Shown here: positions 53,606-63,353 of the stretch, piece after piece
Position numbering within the stretch: the stretch's first letter is position 1
Layout: each line of letters opens with the position of its first letter
Source of the DNA: Celerinatantimonas sp046054165
GTDB taxonomy: Bacteria; Pseudomonadota; Gammaproteobacteria; Enterobacterales; Celerinatantimonadaceae
DNA length: 64,000 nt
NCBI RefSeq assembly: GCF_046054165.1
Contig: NZ_JBFNXK010000001.1
Location: 186,001 to 250,000, forward strand
Direction: 5' to 3'
Position numbers and translations under genes: made by a program
The notes under the pieces: model-generated
The model's input: the letters and a program-made list of their open reading frames with translations, nothing else
Databases searched by the model: none
Told to the model about the DNA's origin: nothing

Positions 53606-54823
53606 AGGTGAATTTCCTTAAATTAATATCCTTAAACAGAAATTATTAATAATCAGAAGCTCAATAAAAACACACGACCCTGGTATTGCTCTTTTATTTT
53701 ATTATTACTCAATTATGGCTTGTTACTTCTTAGTTTTTCACTTCCTGGGAATGAGTAATTATCAATGCATTCATTAACGCTCTGTTAATTATAATCTATT
53801 CTATTAATGACTAAAATATATTTATTGACTTCAAAAACATATACAAATTAGTTAAATATTATTTCCCAACATTTAAATTAGATTATGAAAATGATTCTCA
53901 TATTACTTGTCACAGTCGTTAAATTGATGCAATCATCATTTATAACCATTTATGGCTACCTGTTTATCAAAATCATTTCTGCTATGACGTTTCATTTCGC
54001 TACATCAATAGTAAAATGGAACCCTGCCTATATATTTTTTCATAAGTGTAGTAGATAGAATCCATTTTGAAAAAATAATTTTTTGGCTTAATTATCAAAA
54101 TCAATCATTTTTAATATGGATTTAAAATCTCCATTAAATATTTTTCATTTATGCTAATTTGGCCCCAACCTGCTGTATGTTGCCAGTGCCAAGATCTTAT
54201 AATTTATGGATAAAAACGCTAAAAATAAACCTTGTGAGTTTTCATATCATTATTTACATTTAAGTTATTAATCGATGCTTCTGCACAATATTAGCTTTGA
54301 GCTGTTCTACTTTGCGTATCTTGATCGTCTCAGATGTTCTTGCTACACCTTTAAGCAAGGTGATGATGAAGTTAGAGATAGACTAAAAATAATACACTCT
54401 ATGTTTAATCGGTTCATTTAATTGATCGTAAGCGAACAAATAAATAATTGAAAACTTTAACTCTTACTCTGCTCACTAATTATTTTATTGATAACTTAGA
54501 TATATTGAGACTCAACAGGCCTCTCATCATCTGCTAATGTTTAATTTCCAAGCTCTAATATCTGAATCAATTAATCCCTAGTATACGCCCAAGACTCAAA
54601 TCATCTATTCTGAATTTTATGGTATTCCAGTAGGTAAATTTGAATGAAATTCAATCAATAAAGCCGCACGGCCTCTAGCCGACAGCGATAAAATCAGGCA
54701 CAATAAATACCCTTAACGGCACGCCTGTTCTGGTATGCCGCGGCCTAGTCTCTGGATATCTTGTAACGGTTGATCACCGACAATTACATTCAGTTGCAAC
54801 CCATCATCACTTGAGGTTTAAAG
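53606..54823. other. 1.2-kb AT-rich intergenic region between divergent genes
   Basis: No gene can be supported here. The left end holds the chemoreceptor promoter and the right end the sugar exporter promoter. A CGGCA/TGCCG stem-loop lies at 54717-54740, possibly a leader structure. An unannotated small RNA could hide here, but I cannot point to one. Confidence 0.4.
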
Positions 54824-56002
54824 ATGTTAGCTACTTATTGGCGCAATTTTCGGAGCCATCAAAGTGCCGTGCTATTATCATTCATGAGTTTGAGTTTTTT
54901 TTCAGGCTTAGGAAGTGCTCTCTTTGCCCCTATTCTAAGCCTATTTCTGACCAATCAGGTCCATGTTTCCCCCTTTGCTGTCGGTTTGTTCTATACCATT
55001 AACGCGATCGGTGGCATTATTTTTAGTCAACTGATTGCCCGTTATTCTGATCGAAAAGGCCACCGAAAACGCATCATTCTCATTTGCCTGCTTATGGGAG
55101 CCTTAAACTGCCTACTTTTCGATTGGTGTCGTAACTATTATATTTTGATCAGTTTAGGGATCTTTTTGATGAGTATCGGAGCATCAGCGATGCCTCAAAC
55201 TTTCGCTCTGGCCCGAGACTATAAAGATCATGCTGGAGAACGTTCAGTCATGTTCACTTCGGTCATGCGCTCTCAACTCTCTTTAGCTTGGGTCATCGGA
55301 CCCACCATTGCCTTTGCACTTGTCGCGGCTTATGGATTTAAAACACTATTTATGGCAGGTATGGGCATTTACATCATTGCCTTTGTCGTTACCTTATTCA
55401 AATTACCCGATATGCCCAAACAAAGTGCCACGGGAGGAACTCATCAACATCATTTAAAAACCAACCAAGATGTTTTCAAATTATTTATTGCGTCCACGCT
55501 GATGTGGGGTTGCAATAGTATGTACATCATTTCGATGCCTCTTTATATTAGTCACCAGCTGCACTTACCTCAGGAATTGGCCGGTTGGATGATGGGAACA
55601 GCGGCGGCACTAGAGATCCCAGTCATGCTCATTGCCAGCTATTTGACCAAATACTGGCGGATGAAAACACTATTAATTTTAGCTTGTGTAGCGGGCCTGC
55701 TTTTTTACATTGGTATGGACTTCATTCACTCAGCGCATTTACTCATCGTCATCCAACTTGGGAATGCAGCCTTTATCGGTATTCTAGGGGGATTGGGCAT
55801 GATCTACTTTCAAGATCTCATGCCCGGTCGAAGTGGCCAGGCTACCACTTTATTTTCCAACTCACTTTATACCGGAAATGTTATTGCAGGAGCCTTGGCT
55901 GGGATCATTGCTCAGTACGTGAGTTATGGCGCGACATTCTGGGTCGGTGGCGGCTTTGTCGCCATTGCCGCATTCACATTATCCAGAATCAAACCCATTT
56001 AA
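54824..56002 (+). CDS. MFS sugar efflux transporter (SetA/SotA family)
   Basis: A 392-residue major facilitator with twelve hydrophobic segments. The MFS motif A is in ARYSDRKGHRKRIILICLLMG between segments 2 and 3. FFSGLGSALFAPILSLFLTNQVHVSPFAVGLFYTINAIGGI and RDYKDHAGERSVMFTSVMRSQLSLAWVIGP are characteristic of SetA/SetB/SotA-type sugar exporters. It would expel excess intracellular sugars or analogues. It stands alone, and no regulator is adjacent. Confidence 0.85.
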   Translation: MLATYWRNFRSHQSAVLLSFMSLSFFSGLGSALFAPILSLFLTNQVHVSPFAVGLFYTINAIGGIIFSQLIARYSDRKGHRKRIILICLLMGALNCLLFDWCRNYYILISLGIFLMSIGASAMPQTFALARDYKDHAGERSVMFTSVMRSQLSLAWVIGPTIAFALVAAYGFKTLFMAGMGIYIIAFVVTLFKLPDMPKQSATGGTHQHHLKTNQDVFKLFIASTLMWGCNSMYIISMPLYISHQLHLPQELAGWMMGTAAALEIPVMLIASYLTKYWRMKTLLILACVAGLLFYIGMDFIHSAHLLIVIQLGNAAFIGILGGLGMIYFQDLMPGRSGQATTLFSNSLYTGNVIAGALAGIIAQYVSYGATFWVGGGFVAIAAFTLSRIKPI

Positions 56003-56245
56003 TGCTTAAGAGCGTCGACCAAAGCCAAGGGATTAGCGTTCTTTATGCTTATCTTTGCAGCAATCTATACATGCTTTAGCTCAGATTGCTATAAAAACAA
56101 AGCATAAAGGCCCCTGCTCTCGATCCTGCATAATATCTTCTACCAAAAATAATTTCTCAGGTAATTTATCAGGCGATTATGGCTGTCTTTAGCTATGATT
56201 TCTGTACGGTTAGCTTTCAAAATTAAAAAAGATGAGTTGGAGTCT

Positions 56246-58078
56246 ATGACCTATCAGGAGATCAAACCTGGATGGATTGCAGCGATGAGTACCGAGCAGG
56301 AAGAACTTCGGCTGGCTGAACTCAAGAAATTAAATGTCTTGGACACAGCACCAGAAGACCGTTTCGACTTGCTGGTCAAGCTGGCGAAACATATTGCCGG
56401 AGGCCAAAGTGCCCTGCTGACATTGGTAGATGATAAACGACAATGGTTTAAATCTAAAATAGGATTGCAACATCAGGAACATCCTAAATCATGGTCGTTC
56501 TGCGCTCATACCATCAATGAAAAATCCGGTTTTCTCGTCATTGAAGATACGACTCAGGATAAACGCTTTTATGCAAATCCACTGGTCACAGATGCCCCCC
56601 ATATTCGCAGTTATATCGGTTGTTCGATCGTTAGTCCTAATGGACTGCCTATTGGCACTATTTGTGTTTTAGATAGTCGTCCCCATCACTTTACGCCGGA
56701 CCAAATCCAGCAAATGATGATTGTTGCAAAAGTCATTAGTGGCGAACTATGGCGCGATCAGAAAATTGTCGAATCACAAAATGAGCTCTTAGAGCAAACT
56801 TTGTATGATCCGTTAACCGGCTTACCCAGCCAGCAATTATTAATTCATCGTCTAGAAATAGTCTGTCGTAATATGGCCGATCAGGGCTACCAACTATTTT
56901 TATTGAATATCCAACGCTTTCGGGTGATTAATCGAATCTATGGCCGAGCATTTGGTGATGAGTTATTACGGATCCTAGTTAAAGAGATCAAACCATTATT
57001 GCCCCAAGATGCACTCTTTGCCCGGATGCGAGATGATCGATTTGCTATTTTGCTTCAGTCCAATGGAAATTCATCTCAATCTAAATTTTTGCTCAGATTA
57101 CGTAGTTTACTGGAGGCCCCTCTAGTCATACGAGAACCCTCGCTATTAATTTGTTGCTCCATCGGAATGGCATCAATCTCTGAAGACTTTAATATCGCTG
57201 ATGAAGTCCTAAATCGCGCCAATACTGCCATGCGTTCAGCCCCGGAACTGCCCAACGGGATCAGCTTTGAAAGTCATGATCCTAAACAAGAATTACTATT
57301 AGAACGAAGTATTGAAATAGAGAAACGGCTAAGAGAAGCAATCCATGAAGATGGTTTTGAGATGGTCTATCAACCCATTGTTCGTTTGATCGATGGTCAA
57401 ATGATTGGAGTCGAGGCACTAATTCGCTGGCAATGGAAAAAAGGGGAATATCTCTCACCTGTTGAGTTTATTCCGATTGCCGAAGAATGTGGCATTATTC
57501 AGTTGCTTTCCCGTTGGGTCATTGAAACAACTTGTAAGGAGTTTGCCTCCGTTTACCAAAAACTGCCCCAACCAACCTATATGTCCGTCAATATTAGTAG
57601 CGCTGATCTATTGGATTTAAACTTTACTGATTTTGTATTGGAAATGTTATCTAAATATCAGCTTCCGGCTCAGTGTCTGAAATTTGAAGTGACAGAACAT
57701 TCGGTCATTAATGATATTGATCTTGCCATCAGTCAGATGAAAAAATTACAGAATTCCGGGATCCGCTTCGCGATTGACGATTTCGGTACTGGGCATGCTT
57801 CCTTGCGTTATCTGCAGCTACTCCCCGCAGGGATCCTAAAAATTGATCGCTCTTTTATCAATGGGGTCACTACAATGGAAAGGGATGCCGTCATCACCCG
57901 AGCCACGATTGCTCTGGCCCACAGTCTGAATAAACACGTCATAGCAGAAGGAGTTGAAGAATTAGCGCAGGCCGACTTTTTACGGCAACATCATGCTGAA
58001 TATGCCCAAGGATGGTTTTATGCCAAACCGGTGCCCATTGGCATGCTAGAGAACTATCGCCCCCCAGAACAACCGTGA
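56246..58078 (+). CDS. GAF-GGDEF-EAL protein, probable c-di-GMP phosphodiesterase
   Basis: A 610-residue signalling protein. An N-terminal GAF domain (EDRFDLLVKLAKHIAGGQSALLTLVDDKRQWFKSKIGL, later GTICVLDSRPHHFTPDQ) is followed by a GGDEF domain whose active site has decayed to RMRDDRFAILL. The C-terminal EAL domain keeps its catalytic motifs: GVEALIRW, VNISSADLLDL, FEVTEHSVI, AIDDFGTGHASLRYL, LKIDRSFI and AEGVEE. It should hydrolyse c-di-GMP under control of the GAF ligand. I prefer ATG 56246 (GGAG upstream) to ATG 56195, which lacks a ribosome site. Confidence 0.9.
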   Translation: MTYQEIKPGWIAAMSTEQEELRLAELKKLNVLDTAPEDRFDLLVKLAKHIAGGQSALLTLVDDKRQWFKSKIGLQHQEHPKSWSFCAHTINEKSGFLVIEDTTQDKRFYANPLVTDAPHIRSYIGCSIVSPNGLPIGTICVLDSRPHHFTPDQIQQMMIVAKVISGELWRDQKIVESQNELLEQTLYDPLTGLPSQQLLIHRLEIVCRNMADQGYQLFLLNIQRFRVINRIYGRAFGDELLRILVKEIKPLLPQDALFARMRDDRFAILLQSNGNSSQSKFLLRLRSLLEAPLVIREPSLLICCSIGMASISEDFNIADEVLNRANTAMRSAPELPNGISFESHDPKQELLLERSIEIEKRLREAIHEDGFEMVYQPIVRLIDGQMIGVEALIRWQWKKGEYLSPVEFIPIAEECGIIQLLSRWVIETTCKEFASVYQKLPQPTYMSVNISSADLLDLNFTDFVLEMLSKYQLPAQCLKFEVTEHSVINDIDLAISQMKKLQNSGIRFAIDDFGTGHASLRYLQLLPAGILKIDRSFINGVTTMERDAVITRATIALAHSLNKHVIAEGVEELAQADFLRQHHAEYAQGWFYAKPVPIGMLENYRPPEQP

Positions 58079-58085
58079 TTTAAAA

Positions 58086-58472
58086 TTAAATAACGGGCTG
58101 AAAACAGGCACCTTTGTATGAACGATTGCTCGTTATTCTGGCTAATCCTTTAATAATGCGATAGAGAGACCAAAGCCAAGTCAGAAAAATGACCAGATAC
58201 CCGACTAAAATAATAGACAGCGCAAAACCAACGACCGACCAACCAATCCACCACCAAAAAACATGGATCATATTGCGATAATGATCTTCAAATAAAGTAC
58301 CCGTTGCATCACTAATTTTAACCATGGCCCAAATCGCACCGACGAACCATAAAACACCGGTAAACAGCCCTATAGTCATTAAAATATAAGCAACCAGGGC
58401 ATGATTTTTGGCATCGATCTCATATTCCGACATTACATAAGGAACCGTGTATGCTCGATCATATTGGTTCAT
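58086..58472 (-). CDS. DUF4870-like small membrane protein
   Basis: A 128-residue protein with three hydrophobic segments (ALVAYILMTIGLFTGVLWFVGAIWAMV, IHVFWWWIGWSVVGFALSIILVGYLVIFLTWLW). The VAYILMTIGLFTG...HYRNMIHVFWW pattern is that of DUF4870/YtfH-like inner-membrane proteins. The function of the family is unknown. It converges with the EAL-protein gene, with 7 bases between stops. Confidence 0.78.
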   Translation of the reverse strand: MNQYDRAYTVPYVMSEYEIDAKNHALVAYILMTIGLFTGVLWFVGAIWAMVKISDATGTLFEDHYRNMIHVFWWWIGWSVVGFALSIILVGYLVIFLTWLWSLYRIIKGLARITSNRSYKGACFQPVI

Positions 58473-58745
58473 TACTTCACCTATCGTGCAGCTAACTTAC
58501 CTTAAAGTATATACATCCTGCATGCTTAACGCGAGCCCAATCAATCCGCCACCGATGAAGGACAACTATGGAAATGAACAACGTTGTTTTGTCATCGAAC
58601 ACATCGGTCTTAGATGGTGTATGGGATTATTAAATTACTATAAAACGTAAATTTTTAAAATTAAGTTGTGAACGTATTGAGTGTAATTTAAACTTAAAAA
58701 ATAAAAATTATGTTTTAATGTAACATATTGATTTATGGAGTTGGT

Positions 58746-60107
58746 ATGGCCCGATTTAGAACCCCACCCAATAAAGAAGATGTTTTAGCTAAAGTTAGAA
58801 AGCTGGATGCCATACAGATGTTGCGTCTCGCTAATGCGGCAAAACCAACTACAGATCAAGGTGAGTATCTACATTGGGATAAGTTTAAATGGCGTCAGGG
58901 CAAAGATGTAGATGCGGAATTAGCATGGTTTGGAACAAAATTTTCACGTAATTCCATATCGAAAGATCTTATAAAATTAACAGCCAAACATGATGAGCAC
59001 TTCAAATTCTGTGTGCCTGATTCTTTATGGGCAAATTTACATTATATTGATATAAAAACTGGTGGTGGTCAAAAAATTGGCGATAGTCTCTTTGTAAGCT
59101 CCCGAGACAAAGACAGATACCTTGTTAGCAATTTAATGATGGAAGAAGCTATTACTTCATCTCAACTTGAAGGTGCATCAACAACCCGCAAAGTAGCTAA
59201 AGAAATGTTAAAAACTAGGCGGAAACCACAAGATAAGTCTGAACAGATGATTGTTAATAATTTCCGGTTGATGAAGCGCGCGGTAGAAATTAAAGATGAA
59301 CCATTAACAATAGACTTAATTTTTGAATTACATTCTATTGCAACTTTTAATGCAATAGAAAATGAAGCGATTCCTGGGGAACTACGTAAAGATGATTCAG
59401 TCTCCGTATCGAACCAATACAATGAAGTCGCTCATATTCCACCTTCTTACAAAGAGCTGAAGGACAGGCTAAGTTCTCTGTGTGAATTCGCGAATGAAAA
59501 CACAGCCGAGCCAGAATCTAACAGATTTATCCATCCTGTTCTAAAAGCCATTATGCTCCACTTTATGATTGGGTATATTCACCCATTTGGTGATGGAAAT
59601 GGTAGGACGGCAAGAGCCTTATTTTATTGGTTCATGCTAAAACGTGGTTATTGGTTGTTTGAATACGTTTCAATCAGTAAGCTGATTCAGGAAAATAGAG
59701 CGGACTATGACTTGGCATATAGATACACGGAATCAGATTCCAATGATCTGACCTATTTTCTTTATAACCAAACAGGAATCATTATCAAAGCTGTTAATGC
59801 CTTGCATCAATACATAGAGAAAAAGAGAACCGAATTTTATCAGTTTAAGGAATGGATTGATAAGAGCCCTGTATCTAAACGGCTCAAAAATGGGGCTATA
59901 GATATATTAAAAACCGCAGTAAAACAACCTGGTCGCACTTTTACTGCAAAATTGGTAGCTCAAGATTTAGATGTGAATGAGAACACTGCCCGCACATATC
60001 TCAATACCTTAGTGGATGAGGGCCTTTTAATGACCACAAATCAAAAAGGTCACAGAGGTGTCGTTTATATAGCACCTGCAAGCCTTAGAGAACAATTGAA
60101 AATATAA
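58746..60107 (+). CDS. Fic-family AMPylating protein, class II
   Basis: A 453-residue Fic protein. The catalytic loop is intact: YIHPFGDGNGRTARALFYW near residue 275, with catalytic His and phosphate-binding anchor. An N-terminal inhibitory helix SSQLEGAST near 135 fits (S/T)xxxE(G/N), which marks class II auto-inhibited enzymes. The C-terminal ~70 residues form a winged helix (TFTAKLVAQDLDVNENTARTYLNTLVDEGLL). It would transfer AMP to a protein target, unknown here. The gene is noticeably AT-rich and isolated, so probably acquired. ATG 58746 with GGAG is chosen over the upstream TTG. Confidence 0.9.
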   Translation: MARFRTPPNKEDVLAKVRKLDAIQMLRLANAAKPTTDQGEYLHWDKFKWRQGKDVDAELAWFGTKFSRNSISKDLIKLTAKHDEHFKFCVPDSLWANLHYIDIKTGGGQKIGDSLFVSSRDKDRYLVSNLMMEEAITSSQLEGASTTRKVAKEMLKTRRKPQDKSEQMIVNNFRLMKRAVEIKDEPLTIDLIFELHSIATFNAIENEAIPGELRKDDSVSVSNQYNEVAHIPPSYKELKDRLSSLCEFANENTAEPESNRFIHPVLKAIMLHFMIGYIHPFGDGNGRTARALFYWFMLKRGYWLFEYVSISKLIQENRADYDLAYRYTESDSNDLTYFLYNQTGIIIKAVNALHQYIEKKRTEFYQFKEWIDKSPVSKRLKNGAIDILKTAVKQPGRTFTAKLVAQDLDVNENTARTYLNTLVDEGLLMTTNQKGHRGVVYIAPASLREQLKI

Positions 60108-60468
60108 TCTTAACCCGATGAAAGTATCAGAGAGCATAAGCGCTATCACGTTCATGTTCAAAAATCCGTTTGAATTGATATAAAATAATTAAATTGAGCC
60201 GTATAAAGCCTCAACAATTTTATCCGGGTACATTTTCGTTTCCTAAGGCTTCATACTCCTTTACTTGTCCTTCTGATAAGTTGGTAACCGTGAGATTTCA
60301 TACACTCATCAGAGATGCACATAGTATGAAATACTACTATTGCATTAAGGATATCGTATGATAAAAATATCAAACATTAGCCCCAAAAAATGGTACGAAT
60401 CACGTAGCTGACCCCAAGATAAATGAAATCCAAGAATGCTCTTCGAGAAACCATGAAATAAAACTCAC
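60108..60468. other. Intergenic region, nothing recognised
   Basis: About 360 bases between the convergent ends of the Fic and isochorismatase-family genes. It is AT-rich with no frame, repeat or strong hairpin that I can support, and may be the scar of the Fic gene's insertion. Confidence 0.4.
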
Positions 60469-61053
60469 TTAGTGAGGACTACGCACCACTGTCAAATACC
60501 GCTGACAAATGAGATCCGTATCCAATGCCTGAATCGGAACCCCAAAACTACTCATGGCTGATAATGTCAAATTGTGATGTTGACGGATCTGGAAACCCGT
60601 CGCATGAACTTTATCATGGCTGGTATGTGCATCGGCGGCAAGCGTCACATAGAACCCTAGCCCGGCGGCCCGCCGAACCGTGGTATCGATACAAAATTCG
60701 CTCGAATATCCACTCACAATCAGATGAGTCACTTCCAGGCTAGCTAATAACGAATTTAAAGATGTTCTTAAAAATGAATCTGGGGTGCTCTTATCCACAT
60801 GGAAATCAGTCTCATGAGCCAATAGGCCATCATAAAGCTGCCAAGCCTGACTTCCTTTACCTAATTCAGCATTATTAGGTGTATGATGCTGAATCAAAAT
60901 CACAGGGACACCTGTTGCATGAGAAGCTTGAATTAAGGTATTAATGTTTTCAACAATTTCATCCCGATCTGCAGGCGCTGGATCAAATAATCCCTGTTGA
61001 ACATCAATCACTAATAAAGCGCTTTGTTGATACAACTTTTGATCATAGGTCAT
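60469..61053 (-). CDS. Isochorismatase-family cysteine hydrolase
   Basis: A 194-residue cytoplasmic hydrolase. The Asp-Lys-Cys triad is visible: LLVIDVQQGLF near residue 17, HVDKSTPDSF near 85, and VSGYSSEFCIDTTVRRAAGLGF with Cys near 121. Family members hydrolyse isochorismate, nicotinamide-like amides and other small substrates; the substrate here is unknown. It is divergent from the nicotinamidase gene, with about 100 bases between the starts. Confidence 0.87.
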   Translation of the reverse strand: MTYDQKLYQQSALLVIDVQQGLFDPAPADRDEIVENINTLIQASHATGVPVILIQHHTPNNAELGKGSQAWQLYDGLLAHETDFHVDKSTPDSFLRTSLNSLLASLEVTHLIVSGYSSEFCIDTTVRRAAGLGFYVTLAADAHTSHDKVHATGFQIRQHHNLTLSAMSSFGVPIQALDTDLICQRYLTVVRSPH

Positions 61054-61155
61054 ATGCAGCCCTTTCAGCAGCTAAATGCTTGCAAACTACCATAGATGTT
61101 TGCACTATCAAAAGAGGTAATGATCGGTTTTATTCCACAAAATAAGGAATTTGTG

Positions 61156-61752
61156 ATGTCTGAATCAGACCATTGTTTTTTACCCCAACCTGGGGATGCA
61201 TTACTTGTTGTCGATGTGCAAAATGATTTTTTGCCAGGGGGGACATTAGGTATCGACCAGGCTGATAGAATTCTTCCGCCTTTAAATCAGGCCATTACTT
61301 TATTTGAAAAAACCCACCAGCTCATTATCTTCAGTCGGGATTGGCATCCTGAAAATCATTGCTCTTTCAGTGAATATGCAGGACCTTGGCCTCGTCACTG
61401 CGTTGCCAATACACATGGTGCTGCTTTCTCACGACAAATTAACTGGCCAACCCAAGCCTTCATCGTTTCCAAAGCCAGAGCAGCGCAAGAAGATGCCTAT
61501 TCAGCCTTTCAAGGGACTCATCTAGCGGAACAACTGCAACAATTTAATATCACTCGATTATTAATTTGTGGATTAGCAACTGATTATTGCGTGTTACAAA
61601 CCACTCTGGATGCACTTAAACACGGATTTAGTTGTTACTTACTAACCGATGCGATGGCCGCTGTCAACGTACGCGAAACGGATGGGAAACAAGCACTGGA
61701 AAAGATGCTAGAAAGCGGGGCAATACTCATAAGTTCCGATCAACTGCTTTAA
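61156..61752 (+). CDS. pncA: Nicotinamidase
   Basis: A 198-residue enzyme that deamidates nicotinamide to nicotinate in the NAD salvage pathway. The catalytic Asp is in LLVVDVQNDFLPGG, the metal site is SRDWHPENHCSF (Asp, His, His), the lysine lies in IVSKARAAQEDAYSAF and the nucleophile in GLATDYCVLQTTLDAL. I chose the ATG at 61156 with AAGGA upstream; the longer frame adds 20 residues absent from the family. Confidence 0.93.
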   Translation: MSESDHCFLPQPGDALLVVDVQNDFLPGGTLGIDQADRILPPLNQAITLFEKTHQLIIFSRDWHPENHCSFSEYAGPWPRHCVANTHGAAFSRQINWPTQAFIVSKARAAQEDAYSAFQGTHLAEQLQQFNITRLLICGLATDYCVLQTTLDALKHGFSCYLLTDAMAAVNVRETDGKQALEKMLESGAILISSDQLL

Positions 61753-61776
61753 GACAGATCCAAAATACAAACGTGA

Positions 61777-61801
61777 CAATGCCGCCCTTCAGGCGGCATT
61801 G
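61777..61801. terminator. Bidirectional terminator between pncA and the hsp20 gene
   Basis: CAATGCCGCC (61777-61786) and GGCGGCATTG (61792-61801) form a perfect 10-bp GC-rich stem with loop CTTCA between two convergent genes. The T run after it is short. Confidence 0.8.
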
Positions 61802-61809
61802 TGGGTTCG

Positions 61810-62235
61810 TTAGTGGATATCAATTCGCTGACGACTTTCAGCTTTCTGCTCTGTTTTCGGCAATGTGAGATACAACATGCCACTATCGAATTTGGCGTCA
61901 ATTTTATCCACTTTAACATTATCAGGGATCTGAAAACGGCGGGTGAACTGCCCATAAAAACGTTCACTCAGATGCTGTTTTTCATCTGATTTTTCATGTT
62001 TACGTTCACCACTCAGCACCAGATAGCCATCTTCAATGCTCAACTGAATGTCTTCTTTACGCATTTCCGGCAACTCAACTTTCAGCATATATTGCCCTGC
62101 ATTTTCACTGATATCAGTCGCAGGAAGCCAACTGCGAGATGCACCACTGAACGGACTTGGCCAATTCATTAAAGAACCAACCCGACTAAATAGATCGTCA
62201 AATTCTTCAGTAGGATTCCACGGACGTAATTTCAT
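61810..62235 (-). CDS. Small heat-shock protein, Hsp20/alpha-crystallin family
   Basis: A 141-residue chaperone. The alpha-crystallin domain spans residues about 40-135 (PATDISENAGQYMLKVELPEMRKEDIQLSIEDGYLVLSGERKHE, then RFYGQFTRRFQIPDNVKVDKIDAKFDSGMLYLTLPKTE). The N terminus MKLRPWNPTEEFDDLFSRV is that of class A Hsp20 proteins, not IbpA/B. It holds unfolding proteins for Hsp70. GAGGAGG precedes the ATG at 62235, and a sigma-32-type promoter lies upstream. Confidence 0.92.
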   Translation of the reverse strand: MKLRPWNPTEEFDDLFSRVGSLMNWPSPFSGASRSWLPATDISENAGQYMLKVELPEMRKEDIQLSIEDGYLVLSGERKHEKSDEKQHLSERFYGQFTRRFQIPDNVKVDKIDAKFDSGMLYLTLPKTEQKAESRQRIDIH

Positions 62236-62303
62236 AACAACCTCCTCACTTGGAAAACCACAATCATTTAACTTGTCAGGCAATCCATGATTGCCTATCT
62301 ATC

Positions 62304-62331
62304 ATTTGGGGATGAGCGCATTAATTTCAAG
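62304..62331 (-). promoter_or_regulatory. Sigma-32 (heat-shock) promoter of the hsp20 gene
   Basis: On the minus strand CTTGAAA (62331-62325) and CCCCAAAT (62311-62304) are separated by 13 bases, against the heat-shock consensus CTTGAAA and CCCCATNT. It lies about 70 bases before the hsp20 start. Confidence 0.8.
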
Positions 62332-62472
62332 GGGAATTCAAGTAATTTTTTAGGCTAGATTTTCTAGCCTAAAAAATGAGGTCGTTAGCTTGCAAGAATT
62401 AAGCTATAAACTTATACAGCAATAACAATCCGTTCAGATTGAGCCCAAACGCACCACGAAAGAAATAACTCT

Positions 62473-63327
62473 TTAATTCGCAGAGCGATCATTCTGGCGT
62501 TTCTGAATTTGATATTTACGCACAGAACGGCGGATTCGAGCACTTCGATTACGGACCTTATCCCCTACTTTCAGTAATGTTTTCTCCTCGGCGGGAAGAT
62601 GAACCATCTGGCGTAAATAATTCACAGTCTCTAAATCGACTTCTTTCCAGGCACTACGCGGAAGTGATTTTGGTAAACCAATCTGACCATAACGCGTCCG
62701 AATCAGGCGGCTGACCTGAACTTCCTGGGCTTCCCACATCCGGCGGACTTCTCGATTTCGACCTTCATTGAGTGTCACACTAACCCACTGGTTCATCCCT
62801 TCGCCTCCTTGGCGTTTGACACTGGTAAATTTAGCTTCACCATCGTCAAGAGTAATCCCCATTCTTAAACGCTGCACCATGGCATCAGTAATTTCACCAA
62901 AAACACGAACGGCATATTCCCGCTCAATTTCAAATTTAGGATGCATTAACCGGTTAGCTAACTCACCATCGTTGGTGAACAAAAGCAATCCCTGAGTATT
63001 CACATCCAGTCGGCCCACAGCAATCCACCGCCCCGTCCGTAAACGCGGCAGGCGATCAAATACGGTTGCTCGACCTTCCGGATCATGACGAGAGCAAATT
63101 TCGCCATCCGATTTGTGATAGATGAGCACTCGACACGGCTCATTGGCAGCCCGCTGTGTATCCACGACTTGCTCATCAAAGCGAATAACATCTTCAGCTT
63201 CCGCACGATCGCCAAGTTTTGCAACTTGACCGTTAATACTAGCTCGGCCAGCATCAATAGCCGCCTCCATCTCACGACGGGAGCCTAGGCCACATCGGGC
63301 AAGGATTTTTTGTAATTTTTCACTCAT
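62473..63327 (-). CDS. rluB: 23S rRNA pseudouridine(2605) synthase
   Basis: A 284-residue RsuA/RluB-family synthase. An S4 RNA-binding domain (EKLQKILARCGLGSRREMEAAIDAGRASINGQVAKLGD) is followed by the catalytic GRLDVNTQGLLLFTNDGELANRL with the nucleophilic Asp, and EGRNREVRRMWEAQEVQVSRLIRTRYG. The basic C-terminal tail (KVRNRSARIRRSVRKYQIQKRQ) is usual for RluB. It follows scpB by 26 bases, the common scpA-scpB-rluB order, which favours RluB over its paralogues. Confidence 0.92.
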   Translation of the reverse strand: MSEKLQKILARCGLGSRREMEAAIDAGRASINGQVAKLGDRAEAEDVIRFDEQVVDTQRAANEPCRVLIYHKSDGEICSRHDPEGRATVFDRLPRLRTGRWIAVGRLDVNTQGLLLFTNDGELANRLMHPKFEIEREYAVRVFGEITDAMVQRLRMGITLDDGEAKFTSVKRQGGEGMNQWVSVTLNEGRNREVRRMWEAQEVQVSRLIRTRYGQIGLPKSLPRSAWKEVDLETVNYLRQMVHLPAEEKTLLKVGDKVRNRSARIRRSVRKYQIQKRQNDRSAN

Positions 63328-63353
63328 TTTTGATATCCGCTTAAAAAAGTGGG

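Noticed and set aside
54661..54740. Small RNA or riboswitch before the sugar exporter
   Set aside because: Only one modest stem-loop with an internal mismatch; no conserved motif or terminator to define an RNA.
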